DNA from: Polydactylus sextarius
Lineage: Eukaryota > Chordata > Actinopteri > Polynemidae
Assembly: GCA_016801845.1 (NCBI GenBank)
Contig: CM028909.1
Location: 14,621,313-14,685,312 of the forward strand
DNA: 64,000 nt
Direction of reading: 5' to 3'
Shown here: positions 23,030-37,070 of the stretch, one piece after another
How the letters are laid out: the number at the start of each line of letters is the position of its first letter
Numbering within the stretch: the stretch's first letter is position 1
Notes under the pieces: model-generated
Database searches by the model: none
Seen by the model: only the letters and a program-made list of their open reading frames with translations
Told to the model about the DNA's origin: nothing
Made by a program: the position numbers and the translations under genes

Positions 23030-24985
23030 TTATTCCTTCACTTTGATCTTTGAGTCCTTCTTCCACTTCATTCGCCTGTTCTGGAACCAGATTTTGATCT
23101 GCCTCTCGTTTAGACACAGGGTGTGGGCGATCTCTATGCGCCTGCGGCGGCTCAGGTACCGGTTGAAGTGAAACTCTTTCTCCAGCTCCAGAGTCTGGTA
23201 GCGGGTGTAACTGGTCCTGGACCGCTTACCCTCCGATTCTGAAGTGGTATTAAAATAAGTTAGCTTTCAGCAGTGTTATAGTCGTAAATAAATAAATAAA
23301 TATAATATTAATGAGATGATGATAATATTAGTTTGTTTAAAAAAAGAGGCAAAAAGAGAGAGAGAAAAAAAAAAAAACACTGGTCATCCACAAAAAATAA
23401 GCACTGTGGGCAAAAAATCTGTGAATTTATGTCACCTTCCACCCTCATTCCAAAGATCAAATATCTTTATATAACCTAATTTAACCTGATATTACTTAAT
23501 GTGGATTCGTGCAATAAAAATTAATGTCAGGCTGATAAGGATGGTTAACTACAGCCAATAAATATAGTCAGTTTAAAAGAGGGCCCCTCTCTACATCCTT
23601 TCACATTAAAACATATAAAATACACACGACTATTACTTAAGAAATCGTATCTGTGTTAATATGTAAAATGCGATAACTAATAGTGTGTTGGCCTCCCTGT
23701 AAACACTGGCCACGGCCTAATACCGCTGCACAGGGGCATAATATCGTGGGAGGAGAAACAGATGTGTAAAATCAAAAGAAGTGGGATTAGAAAATGCAAT
23801 CTGATGTTTTCCAGATATATTTTTTCCTCGTATTAATAGGCTTGCTCGTGCACAGGCGTGCGAAGTAAAGCAACAGGCCTGTGCTATTCTACTTCAATAT
23901 TTTAACATCCTGCTGTGTGCTTCTGGATGTTTGCATATGGTGAAACACAGAACAGAAGTAGCTCCTTTTTTTGTAGCAAATGTGTTCACTGTCCATCTGT
24001 AGCCTAAATAGTCAACTAGTGGTTTGAAGGCATGGAGAAGAAGCAGCCCTATTCAAATCTTTTAGAGGTGAAAAGTTCATGATTGGGTCAGGGCATTGGT
24101 GTTTCCCAGAGTTCAATTTAAGGCTAAAGCTTATCTCACGCACATAGACAGTGTGATAATGCAAAACATGTCGTTTGACAAAGACTATAAACACAGCAAG
24201 GCAAAAAAACTAATACTTGCAGCTGAATTTCTAATATTATTTCATAGTTTTATCACAGTTTTGTTCTCTTATCCAATTATACCACCATAAATCACCCCAC
24301 AGATCACCTCTTCACCGTAACAGAGCAGGTTTACGAGCAATGGATGCCTTTGTCATAAAATTTATGACCGCGAGTTTTTATTATTTCCTGCGTTTGGCCT
24401 ATAAAACTCAAGAGGGAAACTGGAACGGGCGAAAAGAAGTGTTGCAGCGTTAAGAGTGAATAAGGGAAAGCATCATAGCCGCACTTTAGAAAATAGGCAA
24501 ACTTTACCGTGGCTCATGTGCAGTTTTGTCATCCATGGATAAATCTGTGGCCGCTGCTCACTGTCCTGCCGCTGGCTCATATTTGTGTTTCTTTTCACCG
24601 ATTGCGTGTTCTCCGCGTTTCTTTCGATCTCTTGGCTCATGTTGCCGCCGGATTTTGCGCTCCTCTCCGGGTCTCGGTCTGCCCCTCGTCCCAGCAGCGT
24701 GCTACTGCCGTAGTTGAGCCCGCTTGCATCCATGGACGAGCTACCGGAGACCATGGTTATCTGTGGTCCTGACTGGAGAGGAGTATCCGTGTTGCCACGC
24801 AGGCTAGTTTTCATCTCCTCCCGTTCAACAGAGGTCGTGGGGACGGGACAAGTGAATATCCCGGTCACATTAACATCCTCATAACGGCTGGACCTGCGCC
24901 CAGATAGATCGAAACTAAACATAGTGTTAGGAGAAGTTGTCTCGCTTGTTTGCCTGAGATTGGAGCTGTCAACATACGAGCTCAT
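23030..24985 (-). CDS. hoxc5a: Hoxc5a homeodomain transcription factor
   Basis: This is a nuclear DNA-binding patterning factor. Exon 1 is 24985-24508 and exon 2 is 23238-23030, spliced in phase 1 (CACG|GTAAAG to CTTCAG|AATCGG), giving 228 residues against about 222 in mammals. YPWM is at 149-152 in the context IYPWMTKLHMSH, a HOXC5 signature. The homeodomain is at 163-222 (GKRSRTSYTRYQTLELEKEF, then ERQIKIWFQNRRMKWKK), and a six-residue Lys-rich tail follows. Exon 2 has no internal start codon, so it is easily missed by ATG-based gene finding. The 1,269-bp intron holds the GTCATAAA palindrome listed separately. The start MSSYV matches the family. No defect is seen. Confidence 0.96.
24352..24368. 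promoter_or_regulatory. Palindromic pair of TTTATGAC sites in the hoxc5a intron
   Basis: GTCATAAA-A-TTTATGAC is two perfect 8-bp arms around one base. TTTATGAC resembles caudal (CDX) and posterior Hox binding sites. Confidence 0.4.
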
Positions 24986-25222
24986 TTTTTTGAACCTTCA
25001 CCTACACTTTCTTTTTAAACTAGAGAGGGCTGCGGGATGTATGTTGCGGTTATTTCCTTGTTTTTGTTGATCATTGCTTTTCTTTGTAGTCGCTTTTGGA
25101 AAATTCAGAGCTGTCTGCCCTAAAAAATAATCCAGGATTTATAGGTGGAGTAGGCTTTGGTATCTTTTTTTTAATTCTTGATCCGACGTGCGCTGCCCAA
25201 ATATGGGGTATTTGTATGGGAT

Positions 25223-25253
25223 CACGTGCACATGTTGGCCAGTCATAAATTGG
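25223..25253. promoter_or_regulatory. hoxc5a proximal promoter elements
   Basis: CACGTG (25223-25228) and ATTGG (25249-25253) flank GTCATAAA, about 240-270 bp upstream of the start codon. This is the same pairing as at the other genes. Confidence 0.5.
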
Positions 25254-25467
25254 CTTTGATACTCAATGGGGATATTGATGAATAGGAGAAACGTGTCCGG
25301 TAAACTTTGAGCTGTTGGTTGTTGAGGACCAGGCAGGGATCTTTAACGCAAAAAGGGCAGGACAGTAAGACAAGAGCGTCATCTGGTGTCTGGTATGGGG
25401 CAGGACGGTCAGGACCGGCCAGAGCTCCCTGCCCCTGACACGCTGCGAGTCCACCATCACTCCCATA

Positions 25468-25545
25468 TAATAATAATAACAACAATAACAATAATAATAA
25501 TGATAATAATAGTAATAATAGCAATAATAACAATAATGAGGCGTA
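25468..25545. repeat. (AAT)n-type imperfect microsatellite
   Basis: About 78 bp of AAT/AAC units on the plus strand, within 600 bp upstream of hoxc5a. Confidence 0.9.
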
Positions 25546-25836
25546 TTTACGCATGTAGTCACGAAACGTAAATGTCGCCTAAAGTTATATAGTTATATAT
25601 GAAAACAGCTACGGAAATGTCATATTGCTCAACTCTATTGTGAACAATAGCACATTCCTAAGCTTATATGATACAAATCAGAAATTCCGATATTTTTAAT
25701 ATTTAAGAGGTTAGTATTTAATTGATTTACTACTAAAATCCCCATATTTGTTGCCCTTTTGTTTCATGGTGGAATTTGAACGTAACATCAAAAATTCCAT
25801 AATCACGTAGTTTTTTTACGTATATTATAGCAGATT

Positions 25837-25869
<33 letters not shown>

Positions 25870-25910
25870 TATACACATATAAATATATGTATATACATAT
25901 ACATATATAG
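25837..25910. repeat. (TA)n microsatellite with imperfect extension
   Basis: A pure TA run of about 25 bp is followed by ATAC/ATAT variants. Confidence 0.9.
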
Positions 25911-26747
25911 TTATCTGGTTCGTGCTAGGAAGTGTAATAAGCACAAAGACGAAGCTGAAAGTTTTACAAATATTTTATTCCATGATACACAATTATGACA
26001 AAACATGATTTTTTTTGTAACTCCCAAACAAAAGTGAAGAATTACTAGTGTACAAATCTATCTCACGAGGAAGTCTTATTGAGTCAAATGGTCAACAAAA
26101 AGAGAGGGGGCTAAGCGCAATTGTATGTTATGCTGCGTCTATTAAAAGCGGCTAAATGCACATAAGTCCTCACAGAATTTACATAATATATCGTTACGTG
26201 GATTATATACAGGCATTTCTGTTTCTTGTGTGTGTGCGTGTGTGTGTGTTTGTGTCTGTGTGTTTACGTGTTTTTTGTTGACTATTCGTGTAACTTTCAG
26301 GTTTATGCAGGACACTTCTGCATAAAGTATTCAAGTACTTAGATTATACTGTGGTAAGTGTCCGCCCGGTCCTTCTCTTCCGTGGAATGTACATGTACAA
26401 TACTGAGTAAAGTCTGACCAACAGTGTATTTTGTGAGGTGATCAAAGAGTTCACAGTGATGAATGAGGCGTGGGGGATAAATACACAGATTTCTTTTACT
26501 GGCATGGGAAATAACACAGAAATTAAAACTTTCTTCTTTTTTTATTTTCACAATACAAGTGTGACATTGCAATATATAAAAAAAACACCTCAGCGTTCCA
26601 AATGTCACAAGGGCCATACTGTGACTGAAATAATTTGGATTTCTAAGGCTCAACACTCCTGTGGTCAAACATGAGATATAAGTGTGGTAGAGCTGCGGGG
26701 GTAGCCATCATGCAGTGAAGTCGCTCTCAAGTCCATATAGATTTTTT

Positions 26748-26763
26748 TAGGTAGTTATGTTGG
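26748..26763 (-). promoter_or_regulatory. miR-196 target site in the hoxc6a 3' UTR
   Basis: The minus strand reads CCCAACATAACTACCTA. ACTACCTA is a full 8mer seed match, and CCCAACA matches the 3' end of miR-196a across a short bulge. It lies about 60 nt after the hoxc6a stop. Confidence 0.6.
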
Positions 26764-26819
26764 GTTTTTAATGGTCATAGGGTTTTTTCCCCCTCCATTT
26801 CTTTTCTTCTTAAACTAGG

Positions 26820-27948
26820 CTATTCTTTCTTCTTGTCCTCATCCTTCTCTTCTTCCATTGCGCCACTGCGTTCCTCCTCTTGAGATGCTCCTGTCTGTTC
26901 ACTTCCAGTCACCGTGGAGGTCAGGTTGCTCTCTTTCTTCCATTTCATGCGTCGGTTCTGAAACCAGATTTTGATCTGCCGCTCCGTTAAACAAAGCGCA
27001 TTTGCGATTTCGATGCGTCTGCGCCTGGTCAGGTAGCGGTTGAAATGAAACTCCTTTTCCAGCTCTAGCGTTTGGTAACGAGAGTATATTTGACGTCCTC
27101 TGCGTCTGTCTGTCCCGTAGCCCACTCCTGCTGGGATACAAAATAAAGTAACTTATTTAATCGGCTGCACATTTGCTTCTGTCTGTGGCTTGAAAAACAC
27201 TTGTACATAAGTTTTTCCTCGTTGTTACAATCATAACTATGGTCTAAATCCACGAAGAAAAATAAACACATTTTTAACTGTAAGACAAATCGTATCTCAA
27301 AGGAGATATTTGCTTTATTATCTAAAATAATCAAAGCATCTTAATGTATCCTCTCTGTCTCACGCAACTGATTATGACTAGTATATCATTCTTAAAATGA
27401 AAGCTGTTTGTTTGCACATGTAAAGGCCCATCTACAAGTCGAGGGGATACAGTAATGTTTTATGGGGTCATAAAAAGTAACTTACTCTCTTGGTAAGACA
27501 TATCGTAAAACTGGCCCATTTCCTTAATTTATTTGTCGTAGTAAAACTCACCGCTGTGTGAGTTCATTCGCTGCATCCACGGGTAGATCGGGATGTTGCT
27601 TTTCTGCTCCTGCGCTCCTGCTCTTCCTTGATCCAAACTGTACTCTTGAGCAATGTGGCTTTGTGTATTGAGTCCCATGTTTGTTTGCCTGCAGCTGGGG
27701 AGCACGTCCTTGTCTTGAAGAAACACGTTTGATCCATATTCATACTGTGCCCTGCCAGACCCAAAAACCACATTATCTTGAGGGGAGTAGAATGGTGTAT
27801 ATATCCGATTCTGGGTCACAGCAGCACCGTACGACGAAAAATGTCTGACTGTGTCATAGGTGGTGGAGTTTAGGGGTACGTTAGGCAAAACATCTTGACC
27901 ACCGGATAAATGGCAGGAGAGCGACGGGTTTGCGAAATAAGAATTCAT
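26820..27948 (-). CDS. hoxc6a: Hoxc6a homeodomain transcription factor
   Basis: This is a nuclear patterning factor of the thoracic/anterior trunk group. Exon 1 is 27948-27552 and exon 2 is 27127-26820, spliced in phase 1 (AGCG|GTGAGT to CCCAGCAG|GAGTGG), giving 234 residues, the usual length. The start MNSYFANPSLSCHL and the run IYPWMQRMNSHSG (YPWM 122-125) are HOXC6 signatures. The homeodomain is at 140-199 (RRRGRQIYSRYQTLELEKEF), with a Glu/Lys-rich acidic tail at 200-234. The 424-bp intron also has a second donor-like AGA|GTAAGT at about 27485. At the residue where, as I recall, the short mammalian isoform starts (KDM), this protein has KDV. A miR-196 site follows the stop. Confidence 0.97.
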
Positions 27949-28620
27949 ACCTTGCTTGTAACCCTCTCTCCAACTCTCCCCACTTCTTTATCGGTCTCTT
28001 TTCAATCTCCTTCTCAGTAAATCTCCTTCCCGTCTGTGTCAACCAACCACACCTTTCTCCAAGGTCTTCTTTTTTTTCTCGACTTTCTGCCTCTAACTGG
28101 ATGTGGGCTACTTTGAGGATTCAATATTATTAATTTCCAATCTCCGGTTAAGACGCACAAACCCGAGTGTTATAGCCGAGGCTTGGCTCGGTGAGAGACA
28201 ATATGACAATGTCAGCTGACCATTCTCCACCAATTGAGAGGCAGGAGTTGAAGAGAAACTGTAGCTTTTAGCTCAGAGCTTGAACATTAGTGCTAAATGC
28301 CGATAAACACAGCGTAGAGTTGGGGTGGCACACTGTACAGCTTGACTGTTTGAGAAATGTCGGACTTGAAGTTTAGGGAAATGTGATGTTTGATAAGGAA
28401 GTATGAAGCGAAGTGTGCTCAATGTCATTCAGTACAGTCATCACATTCAAAGGAAGGCGGAAGATTTACATAAACACACACATTCACTCGCATTTTAAAG
28501 TGTTTTAAAGAGTAAACAGCAATTAAATCTATTTACAGTAACAGTAAATGTATACAGTATATTCAGCTGTATTAAATAGCCTTTATATGTGTGCGTGCCT
28601 GCCTGCGTGCGTGTGTGTAT

Positions 28621-28717
<97 letters not shown>

Positions 28718-30430
28718 TTACTTTTAATTTTACAACACCACTGCAGAGACACCGGCTACAATATCCAGCATCTACGTGGTTTCATTACGCGAGACACTCG
28801 GCCCTTTTTTGTTTGTTTTTGTGTATGAGGACACGAATGAATTTTGGCATTTATTGTTTATCTCAGTCGTATCAACGAGTTTGCAACATACTGCTAATGT
28901 TTCCATTGTGTATGAATTACCTGGCATGTAAGCAATTTCCATGCTTTTGCAGGGAACTGGGGGAGGGTGTAGTTGGTAAGAATGCGTTTATGGTCTCTGT
29001 TCTGTGAGGGCAATAAAACAAGTGACGTTCCCCAGCTCACCAACAACTATCTCTGCAGCAAAAGCCCTGCGAACAGGAGCAGCAATTTCTCCCAAGCTCA
29101 GAAATAAAAGGCAGTTCACAGCATGTGGAGGCATAAAGACAAAAAAGCAAAAAGGAAGAGAAGCGTGAATAGATCCAGTCGACTAGTAAAGACGTGCGTG
29201 TGAGAGGATCATTTCTGCCATTCTCTTGAAAAATCTAGTGAGTTATGCGACTGTCCAGCACACGACAGACAAAATCCTCCACCAGGTCAACTGTGCCCGG
29301 TGATAGATCTCAGGTACAGTCTTTTTAACTCATAACAATCAAGAGTAAACCTTCATTTTTCTTTCATCTTCTTTTACGCGCACAAGTTAGTTAAAATGCA
29401 GTAAAATACAATGTGTTAAAAATGCTTATGCATATGTTCCAGTCTTTTTTTTTCTTTTTCTTCTTCTCCCTGTTCTGATTATATTTCGACATTCCTGACA
29501 CACACACACACACATACACACACACACACACAGGGAGAGAGAGAGAGAGAGGAAAGCAGAACCGATAATTATCTCAGCAGCAAAATGATGGGTTTGGAAA
29601 TTGCTTTAGAGGTGTTCTGCAAAAGATCTAGCAAAACTTACGGAGCCTGTCTGGTACGTTATGTGTTGCAACTAAATGCACAAAAACAAAAAATCCCTAT
29701 TAGTGACGAGACAGCGTCTCCTACTCTAAGTTGTCTGTGATCAACATAATCATATGACTTTTTTCATGCGGCTGAATGAAGCGCGTTTAAAAAAACAAGT
29801 GAAGTATTTTATTTACAAAAGTCACCAGCATGTGAAAAAAAAAAAAAATACACACGTTCAAATGAAACCATAATATCCATATTGTCTTGCCTTTTCGCGA
29901 CAGGCCATAATAGATACCAATGAAATAATCGATACAGTTATTGAAAATGTCTGTTCAAACGCAGTCGCTCTGGCTACAACAGCCTTATTGGTCCACCTCA
30001 TTGATTTCTTACAGCATGGTGAATACTTGCAGTCTAAACGTGCAACGCTGTTTGGTCTGTTGTTTGAATCCTGAATAGCCCATAAAAGAGACAAGAACAA
30101 AGAGAAGGAAGTAGCCGGTGCAATAAAAGTTTCCCTTCACCTTATTCGTGACCATATGTGACATCCGCGTCGCACAAATTTGAGGCAAATAGAGCGCAAA
30201 AGTTGAAGGCTGTAATGTCACTCCGCCGCTGTTGTCAGCTTTTTTCCTCCCTTCTTCTTCCATTTAATATTAAGCAACGAATTGGTTGATGATGAGGTTA
30301 AACAAACAAGAAAAAAAAAAATTCTTTGGAGCACAAATTTATATAAATGTGCTTTCAACCCACAGAGGGAACAAACTGAGGAGCAGATGTTGGAAAGGTT
30401 TTTTTTTTTTTTTTTAACTTTTTTTTTTTA

Positions 30431-30461
<31 letters not shown>

Positions 30462-31291
30462 AATTGTCTTCTTTAGCCGCAACATGAACGTTTGAATTAG
30501 AATTTAAACAATATAAATGAAACACCAAATGTGATAAATGTAGTGTTTGGTAGTGAGTGTTACTTTCTTAATTTGTCTCTCTCACGGTGTCAGGGACAAC
30601 ATGTGCACAAGATTTGTGAAAGTCTTTGTTCCATTATTAACAATTTCTGCTGTCATCGCCAGTCCACCGTTTACTGATTATGGGGAGGAAAAAAAAATAT
30701 TTTAAAAATCAAAGTGAAAACATTTCAATGTGGTTATTTCAACTTTTTAAGAAAATCAAATCTAAATAATTTTGGATTTTGAAAACACAGATTTTTTTTT
30801 TCCCGTAATTGTTGTTCAGGACACCCCTCTTCTTAAAAAACACGCTGGTCCATAAAAAGTTCAGGTTGTAAATAAAAAAGGCTGAACAGTGAAGCCAATG
30901 TGTGGACTGGAGAGGCTGGAATGCAGCGGCGGTTGTGCCAGTGTGCAGAATTAGAAAGGTCATTCTTTCCCTCGAGTTTTAGTGTTTTATTGCGGCCCGA
31001 GAGGCAAATCACATGCGCGGCTTTTGACGCAGAGGGGGAAAAGAAGCCGTTTGGTGCACGTTTCCACGATCTTCCGGGGCTTATTATGACCAGCGAGGTA
31101 TGAAAAAAACCAGGAAGGTCTAAGACGAAAATAATAAATTATTAACAATACCCCGGAACTAAGTGCTAACCAGTGAAATTAATAATCTGCATTAATAATT
31201 TATTTATGAATAGTGCATGCTCTTAATTTGTAGTAATCTAAGTGAATTTACAATGAAGCCAAAAGAAATACATCAAGCATAACGCAGTGTC
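27949..31291. other. hoxc6a 5' flank
   Basis: No gene is recognised. Upstream of the start codon the coding strand is purine-rich with no good acceptor. A CCAAT box is near 28231. Simple repeats include the long GT array at 28610, AC/GA at 29499-29552, and a T17...A24 tract at 30399-30460 that could snap back. Confidence 0.4.
28610..28714. repeat. (GT)n microsatellite, about 105 bp
   Basis: A near-pure GT array, with a few TATG interruptions at its left end. Confidence 0.95.
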
Positions 31292-33297
<2,006 letters not shown>

Positions 33298-33311
33298 TCG
33301 CTAGGGGGCAC
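33298..33311 (+). promoter_or_regulatory. CTCF-like motif (plus orientation)
   Basis: TCGCTAGGGGGCAC matches the CTCF core at 12 of 14 positions by eye, in a GC-rich stretch (33165-33330). It lies about 600 bp downstream (on the minus strand) of the candidate leader exon ending at 33910. Confidence 0.45.
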
Positions 33312-33909
33312 TGCCGAGGGCGATCAGTGTGTGTCAGTGTGTACATATAGGACTCTGTGTGTGTATGTGTGTTTGTATGTGAGTGTGTCCACCGTGCGCG
33401 TGCGTGAAACTGCGTATACATGTTATTCTAGTTCTTGGCATTGACTGGATATAACAAGTGACAACAAGTACGAAAAACAAGAAATAATTAGAGCGCATCA
33501 ATCAGCTGTGGACGTAATTTGTCACTGCCTTGTCAGAGGGGCCTCTGAGTGATGAGAAACTTTACTATCAGCAGGCAATTTATTACCAATTTATTAACAA
33601 ACTGGCACAGCATCTCCACAATGATCAGCTAATGATAGTTAGAGCGATAAGTAAACAGGCAGGTGCTGCTACACACGGTCAGGAAAGCTACAAATGACAG
33701 ACGCTCTAAGGGCACAAGCAGCTTCCCAGGCTACAGGTCAGGTCACAACTACACATTACACACAGTGTCCAGCCTTCACATGATCCCACACACTGATTCA
33801 GTCATGATATCAACCCCAGAAAGCAGCAGCAGACTCATTTCCCAGCAAATCAAAAACACAGCCACAGACAAGAGTGTGAAGGAGCGATAGAGAAATAATG
33901 TGCTCTTAC
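33312..33909. other. Flank of the candidate distal HoxC leader exon
   Basis: It contains ATCAATCA (33497-33504), which reads TGATTGAT on the minus strand, a Hox-PBX type site, next to CAGCTG. No gene is seen. Confidence 0.4.
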
Positions 33910-34245
33910 CTCCGTAGTTGTTGGCTTCTCTCTGGTCCAACACAGCAGCTGAGGGGTCACGATGGCGAGTGGGAAATATCAACACAGCGCACATCTCCCG
34001 CGTACTGTTTGGCTGTCTTCACATCCTCCGAGATAAGGAGCTTATGGAGGCAGATGGTGTCTGTTTGCCGGGAAAAGTCTTTTTTTTTCTAGCAGGGCTT
34101 TGCTTGCTCCTTTTCCCTACCCAGTCGCGGCTTTATTGCCTCCGTTGGGGGGTGTTGGGGGGGCAGACGCAGGCAGCGGATGGTAGAGGCGGCGACTGTC
34201 CCGAAGATCCCTCTGTCAGGAAGTCGGAGATCGGATGAATATCAC
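33910..34245 (-). other. Candidate distal leader exon of hoxc6a/c5a/c4a (non-coding)
   Basis: A GC-rich block on the minus strand ends at a consensus donor CGGAG|GTAAGAGC (last base 33910). A TATA-like ATAAATAC (34275-34284) lies upstream, then CACGTG and CCAAT. It sits about 5 kb after hoxc8a and 6 kb before hoxc6a. In mammals a non-coding first exon shared by HOXC6, HOXC5 and HOXC4 transcripts lies in the same interval. The match is by position and splice architecture, because I could not align the sequences. The 5' end is estimated from the TATA. Confidence 0.5.
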
Positions 34246-34274
34246 ACGAAGCAGCGCCAAAATGACAGCACAGT

Positions 34275-34417
34275 GTATTTATGTTAGAGTAAAGAAAAAA
34301 AGACGTTTCTACGCCCCAGCTTAGTCTGCTGCTGATACAAGGGAAGGACCAGAGAATAGACAACAGCATAAAGTTCATGTTCATAGAGCGTGTGCCACGT
34401 GGCTCGCTGCAGCCAAT
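34275..34417 (-). promoter_or_regulatory. Candidate distal promoter for the HoxC leader exon
   Basis: ATAAATAC (34275-34284), CACGTG (34396-34401) and CCAAT (34413-34417) stand in order upstream of the exon ending at 33910. GTCGTAAA (CDX/posterior Hox-like) lies just beyond. Confidence 0.45.
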
Positions 34418-34732
34418 CGCAGAAAGGATTCAGTCGTAAACTTTTATTACTCAGCTGTAAATTTCTCCCCTTTAACAACCAGGAATGTTTGCACCCATCT
34501 TTCCCTTTCGTTTTTTTTCGATTTAACAAAACTAAAAATGGCCACACGATGTAGAGCACGACGTTCAATTTTCCCATATGTGACTAATTAGACTTGCTTT
34601 TTTTTTTTTTTTTTTTTAAGATTGACAGTTTCCTTTGGTGGACAAGCTGTGTACCATCATGTACCCAAGCCAAACGGGAAATGGGAAAATAAAAAAAAAA
34701 AATGTGAGTGAGAAAGAGAGGGAGGGTAGACC

Positions 34733-34773
<41 letters not shown>

Positions 34774-35163
34774 GTCTAATTAAGCTTAAATTACGTTAAA
34801 CTATGTTTCCATATTAGGGCCTCAGTCTCACTGTCTGGTTCTCAGGATGGATTACATGGCAGTAATCAAATGTCAGACTTTACAACTCCACACATAAGGC
34901 GTCAACTACATGCTCTAGATGCTCCAGGACCAAGTACAATATTCAAATGACACTAGATTATATACTACTAGATACTAGATTCTTATAGCCTGATTTCTCT
35001 AATCGGCAACAAAGTGGCCTCTTTATCTTCTCTCTTTTTTTGGAAAAGCAGCTATAACGTGGAGTTTGAGGCTCTACAGACAACACACACATCACATGAG
35101 ATATTAAAAGCTTCTGACAAGAAATCAACATGCACTGTTAATCTGCTTCACACCTTCCAAAAG

Positions 35164-35164
<1 letters not shown>

Positions 35165-35216
<52 letters not shown>
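35165..35216. repeat. (TA)n microsatellite
   Basis: About 52 bp of pure AT dinucleotides. Confidence 0.95.
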
Positions 35217-35218
<2 letters not shown>

Positions 35219-35591
35219 CTATATTATAAACACCACACACGAGAAATGTCTCAGAAATGTATAGAAAATATATTTTAAAAAAATACAAGACAAGCATTGA
35301 GTCTTTGTTAGACATTTTCTTCACCTTCAGCAAATATACTGCATCGAAATACATGTTTTTTTTTTATATGAGATTGAAGAGGATTCAAGATGGAGAGAAC
35401 AAAAGAGGAGAAAGCGTTTGATTTAAGTCTAACACGCAGATTATATCTCACACTTTAAATCACGCAGAGCAAGGCCTCTCCCTTTCTCAGAAAAAGAAAA
35501 AAGACATGTCGTCTCAGTAACAAATAATAATAATAATAAAGAAAAAAATAGTAAATAATAATAATTATAAAGAAAAATGTGTTTTACATAC

Positions 35592-35750
35592 TTAGATGAG
35601 CGGCGCATCTTGTCCTTGCAGGCCGTGATCTCCACACTGAGCCTCGGCACAGACAAACAAAGGATGCAGACCCATCCGAGCCGTGCATTTACACCGCCAA
35701 TAAAGTTTACAGCAGGTACACTAAAGTTTATTGGTAATGTCAACACTGTG
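35592..35750 (-). other. Possible second non-coding exon between c8a and c6a
   Basis: On the minus strand an acceptor-like CTTTTACCACAG precedes about 159 nt that end CTAA|GTATGT. The last third is GC- and CpG-richer than its surroundings. It also contains two CCAAT/ATTGG boxes, so it could be promoter DNA. This is weak evidence. Confidence 0.2.
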
Positions 35751-37070
35751 GTAAAAGCACACACACACACACACACACACACACAGTCTCTCTCTGTGTA
35801 TGTGTGTGTGTGTGTTTCTCTCACACACACAAAGGGCCACATCCGTGGTGCAGAATAGCTGTGACTTGGGGACACATCCGGAATTTTCTAAAGACGACAA
35901 GCTCTCAAATAGAGAAATAAACATCCTGAATGAAAAGGTTTCTCTTTGACGCAACATTGTTTCATTCAGAAGAAAAGATAGGATGCTAAACTGAAGGAGG
36001 GTGTGTGGAGAGAAGCAGGGGGGAGCCCCTAAATTGGAGATATGGAAGACATGTTCCTATTTGCTTACGTGGTATTCGTCTGGAGTTACACCATGAAGGA
36101 ATGCTGACTTTTTATTAAAAAAAGAGTTTGCAGTACAAACATTTAATCGAAAAGCCTGTAATTCAAAACTTTCGATCAGATTTCATTCGATAGATTATAA
36201 TCAAATGTGACATTATCAATCAAACACAATACATTTAGCAGCTCTTATGTTCGTATTTACATCTGAATTTTATTGGGAATAATCCAAATACATCTATCAG
36301 CTGATTAAAAAAAAACAAAACAAAACAAAGATGCAGCGCCTCTTTTTCCTGTCTCAAAAAAAAAAACCGCATAATTCAATCTAGATCTTATTATTGTCCC
36401 CAAAATTGTATCACCTAGCGTTATATAATAATAAATAGCCAGATAGAGACTCTTGGAATTAAATGAAAAAGATATAGTAACTAACAGCAATAACGGTCCT
36501 CTGACGTAAACCACCTGACTATTTGCATCCACAGTGTCTCATATAAACACATGGAACGGATCAGCTCAGCTTTATTCAAATAGTAGAGAACAATAAGATA
36601 ACTGAGCGGTTAAAAAAGGCAGACGGAGCACACAAACCAGGAGCTCTGAATAATTTAGATGCATGACACTGAAACGAGTCCACGGAGAAACGACACTGTT
36701 AGCCGATGGAGAAGTAGCTCTGACTGGTGCTATACGTTTATATTTGAAGAGTCAAAATCGAAAAATAAAAATATAAAAAGGGGGGCGCAGGAGTAGAGCT
36801 TTAATGATAATCAAAAAATGTAAAAATACATGTCGCATTTCAGTTCTGTGCAAATGAAATTCTGTTTTACATTGAAGGTGGAAGAAGAAGAGGAAGAGGA
36901 TGAGGTCGAATTACACGTTTTGAAAACGAAGGATCAGATTTCTACGAATGTAATCAAGCAATAGAGTGCAGCCATATTACCAAATGAAACAAACAGTTCA
37001 ATTGACCCATGTAGTTGAGGCATATTGTGCTGTTTTGGGGCGGGAGACGTAAATATTATTCAGTTAAATT

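Larger units (their letters stand above)
25254..26747 (-). other. hoxc6a 3' flank between hoxc6a and hoxc5a
   Basis: Presumed 3' UTR and flank of hoxc6a. A minus-strand AATAAA is at about 25973 and others lie nearer the stop (about 26538). A (GT)-rich stretch is at 26228-26270. No gene is seen. Confidence 0.45.

Noticed and set aside
23239..24507. A miR-615 gene in the hoxc5a intron
   Set aside because: In mammals miR-615 lies in this intron, but I could find neither arm here on either strand.
28589..28828. Cys/Val- and His/Thr-repeat reading frames over GT/CA arrays, also at 10381, 32332, 40297 and 48942
   Set aside because: These are translations of dinucleotide microsatellites, not genes.
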